Assembly (NCBI RefSeq): GCF_000737695.1
Contig: NZ_JPRM01000023.1
Location: 1-64,000 of the forward strand
Reading direction: 5' to 3'
Length of the DNA stretch: 64,000 nucleotides
From: Flavobacterium hydatis
Lineage (GTDB): Bacteria > Bacteroidota > Bacteroidia > Flavobacteriales > Flavobacteriaceae
A model generated the notes under the pieces. That model had not been told where the DNA came from. It searched no databases and saw only the letters and a list, made by a program, of their open reading frames with translations. The stretch's first letter is position 1. Each line of letters opens with the position of its first letter. The translations under genes and the position numbers were made by a program. Positions 9,475 to 19,197 of this stretch are shown in pieces.

Positions 9475-10638
9475 TTATTTCATAGCTACTTTAGGAGCTT
9501 CTACTTTAGCAGTAGTATCAACTTTGGTAGTATCAGTGCTTCCTGCTGCACCCTCTGCTGGAGCTGGAGCAACTGCCGCTTTAATATCCTGAGCTAATGT
9601 AGCTTTTTCGCTTAACCATTTTTTATACTCTTCTGGAGTATCAACAACTACTTTCATTTGCATGTTGTAGTGAGATGTTCCACAAATTTTATTACAAAGT
9701 AATAAATAATCAAAAGTATAAGGATCAAGAGCTGTTTCACCTTTTGCTACTAAATCAACGCTTTTCTTAGAACGTAATGCATTAATATGAGCAACTTTCT
9801 CTACCATATATGGTAACTCTCTATATTCTACAGTTGTATAAACTGGAGTAAAAGCAAATTCAGTAACCATACCAGGAACACAATTCATTTGCGCTCTAAA
9901 GTGAGGCATGTAAGCTGAGTGTAATACGTCTTGAGAACGCATTTTGAAATGTACTTTCTTTCCTTTTGGTATATGTAATTCTGAAACCACAATATCATCT
10001 TGTGCATATGGATCAGACATATCAACTCCTAAAGTGTTTACACCTTCAATTAATCTTACGTTAGCTTTTCCTAAAACATTATCAGGTCCAGCATATCTAG
10101 CAGTCCACTTAAACTGTTGAGCATATAATTCGATAACTACTGTATCTTCATCTTTGTCAACAAACATAATATTATTCCAAGCATATAATCCGTAAAGAAT
10201 TAATCCTGCTAAAACAACAGCTGGGATAACACTCCAAAGTGCTTCTAATCTATTGTTATCAGCAAAGTATAATGCTTTCTTATCTTTTTCTCCTTTATAT
10301 TTAAAAGAAAAATAATAAAGTAACCCTTGAGTTATGAATTGAACTATAAAAATCAAAACCCAAGTAATATTCATAAGGCTATCAACCAAACTACCATGCT
10401 CAGAAGCAGGCGTGTGTAATACTAATGGTCCCCATTTTATCAATCCATATATTGTAAAAACATAGATGAATGCTAAAAATCCGAACATTAAATATCCCTG
10501 AACATTATTATCATTATCAGATGCAACCTGTGAATCGTCCGAGTTTGCCCCTACCTGAGTAAGATCAAATATCTTGGTCAATTGCCATAATGCTACAGCT
10601 AATAAAACTAAAACTATAATTACCAACAAACTTGTCAT
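9475..10638 (-). CDS. ctaC: Cytochrome c oxidase subunit II (CuA)
   Basis: This subunit accepts electrons from cytochrome c through the binuclear CuA centre and passes them to subunit I. The 387-residue product has an N-terminal hydrophobic segment, then two further membrane segments (about residues 48-70 and 90-112), a cupredoxin domain with the aromatic WSVIP and QFKW elements, and the CuA loop CNKICGTSHYNM at about residue 313. The loop keeps both Cys, the His and the Met, but the usual Glu between the cysteines is Lys here. An Ala/Pro/Thr-rich tail follows the cupredoxin fold. It lies 19 bp after actF and 30 bp before ctaD. Confidence 0.96.
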   Translation of the reverse strand: MTSLLVIIVLVLLAVALWQLTKIFDLTQVGANSDDSQVASDNDNNVQGYLMFGFLAFIYVFTIYGLIKWGPLVLHTPASEHGSLVDSLMNITWVLIFIVQFITQGLLYYFSFKYKGEKDKKALYFADNNRLEALWSVIPAVVLAGLILYGLYAWNNIMFVDKDEDTVVIELYAQQFKWTARYAGPDNVLGKANVRLIEGVNTLGVDMSDPYAQDDIVVSELHIPKGKKVHFKMRSQDVLHSAYMPHFRAQMNCVPGMVTEFAFTPVYTTVEYRELPYMVEKVAHINALRSKKSVDLVAKGETALDPYTFDYLLLCNKICGTSHYNMQMKVVVDTPEEYKKWLSEKATLAQDIKAAVAPAPAEGAAGSTDTTKVDTTAKVEAPKVAMK

Positions 10639-10657
10639 CTGTTTATTTCTTTAAATA

Positions 10658-12019
10658 TTAATAATGAAAATGTTTACTTTCTTCTATAAATGGATTTCTT
10701 TTTGGTAACAAAGGAGCTTTAGTTAATGCAGTGAAAACTACAAAAATAAATAAACCTAAGAAGAAAAGTACTGATGCAATTTCAGAAACACCAATAAACC
10801 ATCTATCACCTACTGTACCAGGCATAATCATATTAAAGAAATCAAGATAATGTCCTAATAAAATTACAATTCCAGCCATAACAATTACCCAACTAATTCT
10901 CTTGAAATCAGTATTGATTAAAATCAACAATGGGAAAAGAAAATTCATAACAACAGCTCCAAAGAAAGGAAGGTTATAAAGTTGAATTCTAGTAACAAAA
11001 TAAGTTACCTCTTCTGGGATGTTAGCATACCAGATTAACATAAATTGTGAGAACCATAAATAAGTCCAGAAAACACTAATACCAAACATAAATTTAGCAA
11101 GGTCATGAATATGGCTTGTATTTACATGCTCTAAATATCCTTTAGATTTCAAGTATACTGTTACTAATGCAATTGTAGTGATACCACTTACAAAGAAACT
11201 AGCAAACACATACCATCCAAACAATGTACTGTACCAGTGTGGATCAATAGACATAATCCAATCCCAAGACATAATTGATTCAGAAACAATAAAGAATACT
11301 AAGAATCCAGCAGTCATCTTGAAATTCTTTTTGTAATTCAAATCATCTTTAGCTTCATCTTGAGCAAGACATCTTTGTCTAGTATAGTAGTTATATAAAT
11401 TCCACCCGATCAAAAATATAGCAGCTCTAATAATCCAAAAAGGAAAATTTAAATACCCTGCTTTGTTAGCAATGATTGCATCATAATTTGGGCTTTTAGG
11501 ATCTGTTACTCCATCTCCTAACCATACAAACATATGATTAAAGTGCAATCCACATAACACTAAAATTATAAAAAATATTACAGACCCAACAGGTAAGTAA
11601 GCAGTTATACCTTGCATTACTCTAAATAATACTGGAGACCATCCTGCTTGTGCAACTTGTTGAATCGCATAAAACGCAAGAACTCCCATAGAAAGCAACA
11701 AAAAGAAGATACAAGCAACATATAATGCTGACCATGGTTTATTTTGCAATTGATGTAAAACATGATTTAAATGTTTTGTATGCTCATCAGCAGCACCAAC
11801 TTGAGCGTGTTCTTTTTTTCCTTCAGCATGTGCATCATGAGCAGCTGGCTCAGCAGCTCCATGCGCTTCTCCATGACCCCCATGAGAATCAGCAGCTAGT
11901 ATTTTTTCAACTTCTTGAATATCTTTAGGCGCATTTAAAAAACCATACCCAATACCCAAAAGACCTAAAGCCATTAAGATGATAGAAAAAGTTTTTAATT
12001 TACTTGAAAATGTATACAT
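10658..12019 (-). CDS. actF: Alternative complex III subunit ActF (quinol:cytochrome c oxidoreductase membrane subunit)
   Basis: ActF is a polytopic inner-membrane subunit of alternative complex III, related to the C-terminal part of ActC and lacking cofactors. The product has about ten membrane segments. Between the first and second lies a soluble loop rich in His, Ala and Glu (HGGHGEAHG, then AAHDAHAEG) that may bind metal. The ATG at 12019 is chosen, giving the start MYTFSSKLK; an extension to 12046 would need a TTG start. The actE stop at 12050 is just upstream, so the genes are tightly packed. Position, topology and neighbours identify it well. Confidence 0.93.
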   Translation of the reverse strand: MYTFSSKLKTFSIILMALGLLGIGYGFLNAPKDIQEVEKILAADSHGGHGEAHGAAEPAAHDAHAEGKKEHAQVGAADEHTKHLNHVLHQLQNKPWSALYVACIFFLLLSMGVLAFYAIQQVAQAGWSPVLFRVMQGITAYLPVGSVIFFIILVLCGLHFNHMFVWLGDGVTDPKSPNYDAIIANKAGYLNFPFWIIRAAIFLIGWNLYNYYTRQRCLAQDEAKDDLNYKKNFKMTAGFLVFFIVSESIMSWDWIMSIDPHWYSTLFGWYVFASFFVSGITTIALVTVYLKSKGYLEHVNTSHIHDLAKFMFGISVFWTYLWFSQFMLIWYANIPEEVTYFVTRIQLYNLPFFGAVVMNFLFPLLILINTDFKRISWVIVMAGIVILLGHYLDFFNMIMPGTVGDRWFIGVSEIASVLFFLGLFIFVVFTALTKAPLLPKRNPFIEESKHFHY

Positions 12020-12049
12020 ATCTAATACGATCAGTTTGTTCAACAATTA

Positions 12050-12595
12050 TTATAATTGGCTTTTTAGTTTTAGAACATAGTCAGCAACTAACCAACGTTC
12101 GTGAGTACTTAATTGATTTGCATGAGAACCCATTGCATTTAATCCGTAAGTCTCAACATGAAAAATACTTCCTTCAGTAATTACCCTATCTTTATAGCTA
12201 GGAACTCCAAGAAATTTTTCTCTTTCTACCAATTTACCTTTTCCATTTCCAGTTGCACCATGACAACTCATACAATAGATCTCAAAAAGTTCTTTTCCTT
12301 TTTCTGATTTTCTATCTAAAGAATCTAAAGGTGATTTTAAATTAGCTTTTGCTAACTCATAACCTGCTGTAGAATTCTCATATTCATAAGGTTCAAAACC
12401 TCTATTAATAGTTCCTTTTACTGGAAGTTGACCTTCCTTTCCTCCTTTAAATATATTAGCCTCTGCGTATGGCTCATACGCTAAAGATTCATACATATTA
12501 GGGAAGTACTGATAGTTTGGTGCCGAATTATTGTGGCAAGATGAAACTAAAATAGTTATACCAACTAAAAGTGTTATTTTATATATACTTTTCAT
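12050..12595 (-). CDS. actE: Alternative complex III subunit ActE, monoheme cytochrome c lipoprotein
   Basis: ActE is the monoheme cytochrome c subunit that helps hand electrons from the complex to the oxidase. The 181-residue product has a lipoprotein signal peptide with lipobox VSSC at about residues 17-20, so it should be anchored at the periplasmic side of the membrane. A single heme-binding CMSCH is at about residues 108-112, followed by a typical cytochrome c fold with the axial Met candidate in GLNAMGSH near residue 155. It is 8 bp after actD and just before actF. Confidence 0.95.
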   Translation of the reverse strand: MKSIYKITLLVGITILVSSCHNNSAPNYQYFPNMYESLAYEPYAEANIFKGGKEGQLPVKGTINRGFEPYEYENSTAGYELAKANLKSPLDSLDRKSEKGKELFEIYCMSCHGATGNGKGKLVEREKFLGVPSYKDRVITEGSIFHVETYGLNAMGSHANQLSTHERWLVADYVLKLKSQL

Positions 12596-12603
12596 AGCTA
12601 CAA

Positions 12604-13128
12604 TTAATTCTTTTCTATTACTTTAACTTCTACAGCTCCCGTGTTTTGGAAAAAAGAAACTAATTCCTCTTCATTATCATTAACAGCGATTTCCATTAAG
12701 AAATGATCATCTGTTGTTCTTACATCAGGATTTTCTGCTTCTTTGAATGGCCATAATCTACTTCTCATATAAAAAGTGATTACCATTAAGTGAGCTGCGA
12801 AAAACACAGTCATTTCAAACATAATCGGCACGAATGCAGGCATATTTTGAATGAAACTGAAACTTGGTTTTCCACCAATATCTTGAGGCCAGTCATGAAT
12901 CATAATATAACTCATCATTGTAGTCGCAACTGTTATACCAACACATCCGTATAAGAAAGAACATATTGCTAATCTTGTTGGCGCTAAGCCCATTGCTTTA
13001 TCCAATCCGTGTACCGGAAATGGAGTAAATACTTCTTCAATATGATGATGTGCAGCTCTAGTTTTCTTTACAGCATCCATCAAAATATCATCGTCATTAT
13101 AAATGGCGTATATTACTTTATTACTCAT
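12604..13128 (-). CDS. actD: Alternative complex III subunit ActD (DUF3341)
   Basis: ActD is a DUF3341 membrane subunit with no cofactor, part of the scaffold of alternative complex III. The 174-residue product has an N-terminal soluble alpha/beta domain (YAIYNDDDIL), then two membrane segments at about 56-78 and 98-120, and a conserved TDDHFLMEI segment near the end. It overlaps the 3' end of actC by 8 bp, which suggests translational coupling. Confidence 0.94.
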   Translation of the reverse strand: MSNKVIYAIYNDDDILMDAVKKTRAAHHHIEEVFTPFPVHGLDKAMGLAPTRLAICSFLYGCVGITVATTMMSYIMIHDWPQDIGGKPSFSFIQNMPAFVPIMFEMTVFFAAHLMVITFYMRSRLWPFKEAENPDVRTTDDHFLMEIAVNDNEEELVSFFQNTGAVEVKVIEKN

Positions 13129-14521
13129 GATGTGAATCTTTATTTGCTCTTTCTCTTATGTAATTATCTCCTGTTCCTTTCAAAATGGTTTTCACCTCTG
13201 CCTGAGCAATAACTGGGAATGTTCTAGAGTATAGTAAAAACAATACAAAGAAGAATCCAATTGTTCCGATGAAAATTCCAATATCAACAAATGTTGGTGA
13301 GAACATTGTCCAAGAAGATGGAAGATAATCTCTATGTAAAGAAGTAACAATAATTACGAATCTTTCAAACCACATTCCAATGTTTACAACAATTGAAATA
13401 ATAAATGAGAACATGATACTTGTTCTTAGTTTTTTGAACCACATGAATTGCGGAGAAAAAACGTTACATGTCATCATTGACCAATATGCCCACCAGTAAG
13501 GTCCAGTAGCTCTGTTTAAGAATGCATATTGCTCATATTCTACTCCTGAATACCAAGCTACGAATAACTCTGTAATATAAGCAACCCCTACGATAGAACC
13601 TGTAATCATAATTACAATGTTCATTAATTCGATATGTTGGATTGTAATATATGCTTCAAGATTAGAAACCTTTCTCATAATAATCAACAAGGTATTTACC
13701 ATTGCAAATCCTGAGAAAACCGCTCCTGCAACGAAGTAAGGAGGGAAAATTGTAGTATGCCAACCTGGAATTACAGATGTAGCAAAGTCCATAGATACAA
13801 TTGTATGTACAGAAAGTACAAGTGGTGTAGCTAAACCTGCAAGTACCAAAGATACTTCTTCAAAACGTTGCCAGTCTTTTGCTCTACCGCTCCATCCAAA
13901 ACTTAAGATAGAATAAACTCTTTTATTAAATGGAGTAATAGCTCTATCACGTAGCATAGCAAAATCAGGTAATAAACCAGTCCACCAGAAAACTAATGAT
14001 ACTGAAAGATACGTAGAGATTGCAAAAACGTCCCAAAGTAATGGTGAGTTAAAGTTTACCCATAATGAACCAAATTGATTTGGTATAGGTAATACCCAGT
14101 ATGCTAACCATGGACGTCCCATGTGAATGATTGGAAATAAACCTGCTTGTACAACAGAGAAAATTGTCATTGCTTCGGCAGAACGGTTAATCGCCATTCT
14201 CCAACGTTGACGGAAAAGTAATAATACTGCAGAAATCAAAGTTCCAGCGTGACCAATACCTACCCACCAAACAAAGTTTGTGATATCCCAAGCCCAACCA
14301 ACTGTTTTATTTAATCCCCATGTTCCGATACCTGTAGATACGGTGTAAATTATACAGCCTAATCCCCAAAGGAAAGCTGTTAATGCGATTGTAAATACAA
14401 TCCACCAATGTTTATTTGCTTTACCTTCAACAGGTGCAGCTACATCTACAGTTACATCGTGATAAGATTTATCACCTATAACTAAAGGTTTTCTAATGGG
14501 TGCTTCGTAGTGAGACGACAT
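13121..14521 (-). CDS. actC: Alternative complex III subunit ActC (NrfD/PsrC family)
   Basis: ActC is the NrfD/PsrC-type integral membrane subunit that forms the menaquinol-binding site of alternative complex III. The 466-residue protein has about ten membrane segments, with the family elements WWVGIGHAGTLISA, HMGRPW and HTIVSMDFA visible in order, and FSGFAM further on. It lies between the iron-sulfur subunit gene actB (38 bp upstream) and actD (overlapping). Confidence 0.96.
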   Translation of the reverse strand: MSSHYEAPIRKPLVIGDKSYHDVTVDVAAPVEGKANKHWWIVFTIALTAFLWGLGCIIYTVSTGIGTWGLNKTVGWAWDITNFVWWVGIGHAGTLISAVLLLFRQRWRMAINRSAEAMTIFSVVQAGLFPIIHMGRPWLAYWVLPIPNQFGSLWVNFNSPLLWDVFAISTYLSVSLVFWWTGLLPDFAMLRDRAITPFNKRVYSILSFGWSGRAKDWQRFEEVSLVLAGLATPLVLSVHTIVSMDFATSVIPGWHTTIFPPYFVAGAVFSGFAMVNTLLIIMRKVSNLEAYITIQHIELMNIVIMITGSIVGVAYITELFVAWYSGVEYEQYAFLNRATGPYWWAYWSMMTCNVFSPQFMWFKKLRTSIMFSFIISIVVNIGMWFERFVIIVTSLHRDYLPSSWTMFSPTFVDIGIFIGTIGFFFVLFLLYSRTFPVIAQAEVKTILKGTGDNYIRERANKDSHHE

Positions 14522-14559
14522 AATCCTTTATATTGTTTCTTAATTAATAATTTTTTGTA

Positions 14560-17500
14560 CTAAGTATTTCTAACTTTAACGTGATAAATCACATTAGGTT
14601 TTGTTCCTACATGCTCTAATAAGTGATACATTCTATCATCAGCAGCAAGTTTAGTAACTTTGCTTTCTGTATCATTTACATCTCCAAATACCATAGCACC
14701 AGATGAACAAGCGTTAGAACAAGCTGTTTGGAATTCTCCATCAACGATAGCTCTACCCTCTTTCTTAGCATTTAATATTGTAGCTTGTGTCATTTGAATA
14801 CACATAGAACATTTCTCCATAACTCCACGAGAACGAACGTTTACGTCTGGATTTAATACCATACGACCTAAATCATCATTCATGTGATAATCGAATTCAC
14901 TGTTTTTGTTATACAAGAACCAGTTAAAACGACGTACTTTATACGGACAGTTGTTTGCACAGTAACGAGTACCAACACATCTGTTATAAGCCATTTGGTT
15001 TTGTCCTTGGCGACCGTGTGAAGTTGCTGCAACTGGGCAAACAGTTTCACAAGGAGCGTGATTACAATGCTGACACATTACTGGTTGGAAAGAAACTTGT
15101 GGATTATCTCCAGCTTTTTCCATTTCGTTAAATGTAGACAATGAACTTGACAATCCTGCTATGTTTTCTTTTCTTTCGTTATCTCCTGCAAAAGTACTTT
15201 CAGAAGAATAATATCTATCGATACGCAACCAGTGCATATCACGACTTCTTCTTACTTCAGCCTTACCTACAACTGGCACATTGTTTTCAGCGTGACAAGC
15301 GATAACGCAAGCCCCACATCCTGTACAAGCATTTAAATCAATTGAAAGGTTAAAGTGATGTCCTGTAGAACGATCAAATGAATCCCATAAATCGACAGAT
15401 GTAGCCGCTACTTCGTTGTGATCTAAAGATACTTTTGGTTGTTCGTTCCAAAATTCAGCATCTTTAGTATTGAATATTTCTAGAGAGGTTTCTTTTATAA
15501 TATCTCCTCTTCCCATTAAAGTTTTTTGACCTTGTACGCAAGCAAATTCATGCTCTCCTCCAGCTTTTGCAAGCTTAACAGATTGTACATCATTAAATCC
15601 TTTATATAAAGAGTAAGCATTTAAACCTACAATCATTTCTTCTTTTAAAGCCGCTTTACGTCCGTAACCTAAAGCTAAACCAATAGTACCTACAGCTTGT
15701 CCTGGTTGAACAATTACTGGTACATTTTCAAGTTTAATTCCATCAGCTGTTGTAATAGTAGCATAACTTCCGTTTAAACCTCCATTAGCAACAATTTCAT
15801 TAGACATTTGTAACTTCTTAGCATCCGCATTAGAAACAGTTACATAATTATCCCAAGAAACTCTAGTGATTGGATCTGGAAACTCTTGCAACCAAGGGTT
15901 GTTTGCTTGTTGTCCATCTCCCATTCCTGTTTTAGTATATAATACTAATTCGAAATCACCTGAAGCTTTAGATTGTGATACTGCATTTGCAGCAGCACTG
16001 TAATCAACAGAACCTGCAGAAAGAGCCGAAGCTGTCCCAACAAAAATACCGTCATGTAAAACTTTATTCCAAGTAGAACCTGCAATTATTCCAGAAGCAT
16101 TTGCTTTGATATAATCGTAGAATGTTCCAGCATTCCCTGTTAGAGATAACAAAACATCTTGAAATTGTTTTGTGTCAAATATAGGACGAATAGTCGGTTG
16201 AGTAAGACCATAAGTTCCTTTTGTTATAGATACATCGTTCCAAGCCTCTAAGTAATGAGGAACTGGAGCTGCGATAGTCGCAAGTTCAGCAGTTTCGTCT
16301 TGTTTTAAAGAGAATGCAACAGATGTTTTAACTTTTTTCAATCCTGCAGCAAAAGATTCGCTGTCTGCTAATGTATAAACTGGATTAACTCCACTCATAA
16401 GTAATGTGTGAACGCTACCTGCTTTCATATCATTAATTAATTGAGCTACTTTAGCATCAGATCCTTTTCTGATTTGTCTTGTTTCAGAAGTAGTAAAAGC
16501 TTCACTTGCCAACACTTGGTTGATAGCTAAAACTAATAACTGAGCATTTTTATCTTGGATTCCTGATACTAATACTCCTTTTGAACCAGCAGCTTTTAAC
16601 TGTTGAGCCGCTTTAGTAACCTCTGCTTTAAACTGACTGTCTAAATTAACAGCAACAGAAGAACCTGTAACAACATTATATATATGAACTAATGCTTGTT
16701 TTTGATTTGCAGTCGACATAGGTAAACGCTTATCAGCAGCAGCACCAGACAAAGTCATATTTGCTTCTAATTGGAAGTGACGAGACATTTTCCCATTTCT
16801 AGGAATACGTCCTTGTGCATAACCTGAGTCATACCCTCCTCCTTGCCAATCTCCTAAGAAGTCAGCTCCTACCGAAACGATAAGTGAAGCTTTTGAGAAA
16901 TCGTAGTTAACTAAAGCTCTTTCACCATAAACCGTTTCAAATGCATCTAAAGCAGATGATGATGATACTGCATCATAAACTACGTGTTTTGCATTAGGGT
17001 TTTTAGCTATAAACTCAGTTATTAATTTTTCAGTAGATGGACTTGCTAAAGTATTTGTTAACAATACAATTTGACCACCTTTAGCATTTGCCTCAGCAAT
17101 ACTAGATTTAATTTTTAAATCAACAGCAGACCAAGTTGAATTTTTCCCCTCCAATTTAGGTTCTTTCAAACGCATACTATCATATAATGATAATATAGAC
17201 GCATGGATTCTAGCATTGGCTGAAAATTTCGCTCCTGAAATTGTGTTATTGTCAATTTTAATAGGACGCCCTTCACGTGTTTTTACTAAAAGATTAGCAA
17301 AATCGAAACCATCAAAAACAGTCGTTGCATAATAATCTGCTACTCCTGGTATGATTTGTTCTGGTTGCAGTACATAAGGTATCGATTTGTGAACAGGGCC
17401 TTCGCAAGCTGCAAGCGTAACTGCTGCAGTACTAAACCCAACGTACTTTAAAAAGTCACGACGTGATGTTGAAGATGATGCTAATGCACCTGCATTTCCT

Positions 17501-17616
17501 AAAAATTCATCAGTAGGAATTTCTTCAACAAATTCGTTATTTCTAAGCGCCTCAACAATAGAACTATTTTCGTCTAGCTCTTCAACACTTTTCCAGTATT
17601 TTTTGTTTGATGACAT
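14560..17616 (-). CDS. actB: Alternative complex III subunit ActB (molybdopterin-oxidoreductase-like and iron-sulfur fusion)
   Basis: ActB combines a molybdopterin-oxidoreductase-like domain, which in this family has lost its cofactor, with a ferredoxin-type domain that relays electrons. The 1018-residue product has a twin-arginine-like motif SRRDFLK at about residues 51-57, followed by a hydrophobic stretch ending in LAAC at 68-71, so it is exported and probably lipidated. The C-terminal part shows CTGCGACVIAC, CQHCNHAPCETVCP, CVGTRYCANNCP and CSMC with later cysteines in CSNAC. That fits three [4Fe-4S] clusters and one [3Fe-4S] cluster. It follows actA by 32 bp. Confidence 0.96.
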   Translation of the reverse strand: MSSNKKYWKSVEELDENSSIVEALRNNEFVEEIPTDEFLGNAGALASSSTSRRDFLKYVGFSTAAVTLAACEGPVHKSIPYVLQPEQIIPGVADYYATTVFDGFDFANLLVKTREGRPIKIDNNTISGAKFSANARIHASILSLYDSMRLKEPKLEGKNSTWSAVDLKIKSSIAEANAKGGQIVLLTNTLASPSTEKLITEFIAKNPNAKHVVYDAVSSSSALDAFETVYGERALVNYDFSKASLIVSVGADFLGDWQGGGYDSGYAQGRIPRNGKMSRHFQLEANMTLSGAAADKRLPMSTANQKQALVHIYNVVTGSSVAVNLDSQFKAEVTKAAQQLKAAGSKGVLVSGIQDKNAQLLVLAINQVLASEAFTTSETRQIRKGSDAKVAQLINDMKAGSVHTLLMSGVNPVYTLADSESFAAGLKKVKTSVAFSLKQDETAELATIAAPVPHYLEAWNDVSITKGTYGLTQPTIRPIFDTKQFQDVLLSLTGNAGTFYDYIKANASGIIAGSTWNKVLHDGIFVGTASALSAGSVDYSAAANAVSQSKASGDFELVLYTKTGMGDGQQANNPWLQEFPDPITRVSWDNYVTVSNADAKKLQMSNEIVANGGLNGSYATITTADGIKLENVPVIVQPGQAVGTIGLALGYGRKAALKEEMIVGLNAYSLYKGFNDVQSVKLAKAGGEHEFACVQGQKTLMGRGDIIKETSLEIFNTKDAEFWNEQPKVSLDHNEVAATSVDLWDSFDRSTGHHFNLSIDLNACTGCGACVIACHAENNVPVVGKAEVRRSRDMHWLRIDRYYSSESTFAGDNERKENIAGLSSSLSTFNEMEKAGDNPQVSFQPVMCQHCNHAPCETVCPVAATSHGRQGQNQMAYNRCVGTRYCANNCPYKVRRFNWFLYNKNSEFDYHMNDDLGRMVLNPDVNVRSRGVMEKCSMCIQMTQATILNAKKEGRAIVDGEFQTACSNACSSGAMVFGDVNDTESKVTKLAADDRMYHLLEHVGTKPNVIYHVKVRNT

Positions 17617-17648
17617 TGTATATAAATATTAAAATCTTAATAATTTGA

Positions 17649-18977
17649 TTAATAGTGGCATTTACCACACTCTAAACCTCCCATTTGCGCTGCAGTTAAT
17701 TTCTCTACACCGTATTTTTTAGAAAGCTCTTCATGTATTTTAGCATAATACTCGTTTCCTTCCATCTTAACATCAGTTTTTCTATGGCAATCAATACACC
17801 ATCCCATTGTTAATTTAGAATACTGTTTCATGATCTCATACTCTTGTACTGGACCGTGACAAGTTTGACATTCGATACCAGCAACAGAAACGTGTTGTGA
17901 GTGATTGAAGTACACAAAATCAGGTAAATTATGAATACGAACCCATTTTACTGGTTGTGTTTTTCCTGTATATGTTTGAGTAGCTTTATCCCAACCAACA
18001 GCATTGTATAATTTTTGGATTTGCTCATCATAGAATGCTTTACTGTACTCTGGAGTAGCAGTAGACTCAGCAACCTCTGATATATTTTTATGACAGTTCA
18101 TACAAACATTCAAAGAAGGAATACCTGCAGTTTTACTTACACGAGCAGCAGAGTGACAATATTTACAATTGATTTCGTTATCTCCTGCGTGAATTTTATG
18201 AGAATAGTGAATTGGCTGAATTGGCTCATAGTTCTGATCCACACCTACTTGCATTAAATAAGCGTATACAAAATATCCACTAGCTAATAACAAGAATATA
18301 GAAGCAACTAAAACTAAAAATTGATTTCTAGCAAATGCTTTCCATAATGAAACTCTAGGCTCTTTTGGAGCAACATTGATTCCATTTGCTTTAGCAACTT
18401 TTCTTAATACATTATTTACTAAGTAAAGCATCACTACCAACATACCCATTACCAGAGCAAGAGCCCCTAGGATTACATTGTTAGAAATAGCACCACTTTC
18501 TCCTCCTGTACCAGGAACAGCAGCAGTAGCCGTAGGAGGTTTAGGGTCTGCTTTAGGCTCAGAAGTATATGCGATAATATTATCGATATCTCCTGTAGAC
18601 AACTGAGGGAACGGAGTCATCACCGCTTTGTTGTGATCTGCGAAAAGTTTCACAGCAACTGGGTCACCTGATTTAATCAAATCAGAGCTATTATGAATCC
18701 ACTTGTACAACCAAGCTTTATCATGTTTTGCCGACACGCCTCTTAATTCAGGACCTGTCGATTTCCCATCTAGTTTATGACATGCAGCACAATTTGCATT
18801 AAAAAGTTCTTTACCCTTTACCGGATCACCTCCCTGAGTTGCTACTGCAGCAGTAGCATCAGGCGCTGCTGGAGCAGCAGCATCTTGTGCAAATGAAGTT
18901 AGCGAGAAAATTAACGTTAGCCCTAAGCTTAAAAATAATTTCCTTGAGATCGAATTATGGTTACCCACCTTTTCCAT
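17649..18977 (-). CDS. actA: Alternative complex III subunit ActA, multiheme cytochrome c
   Basis: ActA is the multiheme c-type cytochrome that collects electrons on the periplasmic face of alternative complex III. The 442-residue product has a signal segment (LFLSLGLTLIF) at about 14-24 and an N-terminal cytochrome c domain with CAACH at 63-67. Membrane segments follow at about 168-190 and 219-242. A C-terminal domain has five more motifs: CKYCH (271-275), CMNCH (292-296), CQTCH, CIDCH and CGKCH. That makes six CXXCH motifs, one more than the pentaheme core of the family, because of the N-terminal domain. It is the first gene of the operon, with a strong promoter 90-120 bp upstream. Confidence 0.96.
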   Translation of the reverse strand: MEKVGNHNSISRKLFLSLGLTLIFSLTSFAQDAAAPAAPDATAAVATQGGDPVKGKELFNANCAACHKLDGKSTGPELRGVSAKHDKAWLYKWIHNSSDLIKSGDPVAVKLFADHNKAVMTPFPQLSTGDIDNIIAYTSEPKADPKPPTATAAVPGTGGESGAISNNVILGALALVMGMLVVMLYLVNNVLRKVAKANGINVAPKEPRVSLWKAFARNQFLVLVASIFLLLASGYFVYAYLMQVGVDQNYEPIQPIHYSHKIHAGDNEINCKYCHSAARVSKTAGIPSLNVCMNCHKNISEVAESTATPEYSKAFYDEQIQKLYNAVGWDKATQTYTGKTQPVKWVRIHNLPDFVYFNHSQHVSVAGIECQTCHGPVQEYEIMKQYSKLTMGWCIDCHRKTDVKMEGNEYYAKIHEELSKKYGVEKLTAAQMGGLECGKCHY

Positions 18978-19065
18978 ATTGTATAATGATTATCTACTAA
19001 AATTTGGTACGGTTTTTTCTGTATACGAATTACACAAAAAAGAATACCTTCTTTTAAAACTTGCA

Positions 19066-19094
19066 CAAAAATACAATTTAAGAACTATTCTCAA
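19066..19094 (-). promoter_or_regulatory. Promoter of the act-cta operon
   Basis: The minus strand reads TTG at 19092-19094, an 18-bp spacer, then TATTTTTG at 19066-19073, an exact fit to the flavobacterial TAnnTTTG consensus. The leader to the actA ATG at 18977 would be about 80 nt. Confidence 0.75.
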
Positions 19095-19171
19095 AACCTT
19101 AAAATAGTCTTAAATACCAATTTATATCAATTCTAAATAATTTTTCTAATATCCATTTATATATTAAATAC

Positions 19172-19179
19172 TATTTTTG
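19172..19179 (+). promoter_or_regulatory. -7 box of the SPOR protein gene
   Basis: TATTTTTG lies 19 bp before the ATG at 19198, so the transcript leader would be only about 12 nt. No clear TTG box is seen at the expected distance. It shows that the TTG at 19177 cannot be the start codon. Confidence 0.55.
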
Positions 19180-19197
19180 CATAAAAACCATCACATT

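Noticed and set aside
12020..12046. TTG-started extension of ActF
   Set aside because: The ATG at 12019 gives the expected N-terminus and the extension has no signal features.
19177..19197. TTG-started N-terminal extension of the SPOR protein
   Set aside because: The TTG lies inside the -7 box.
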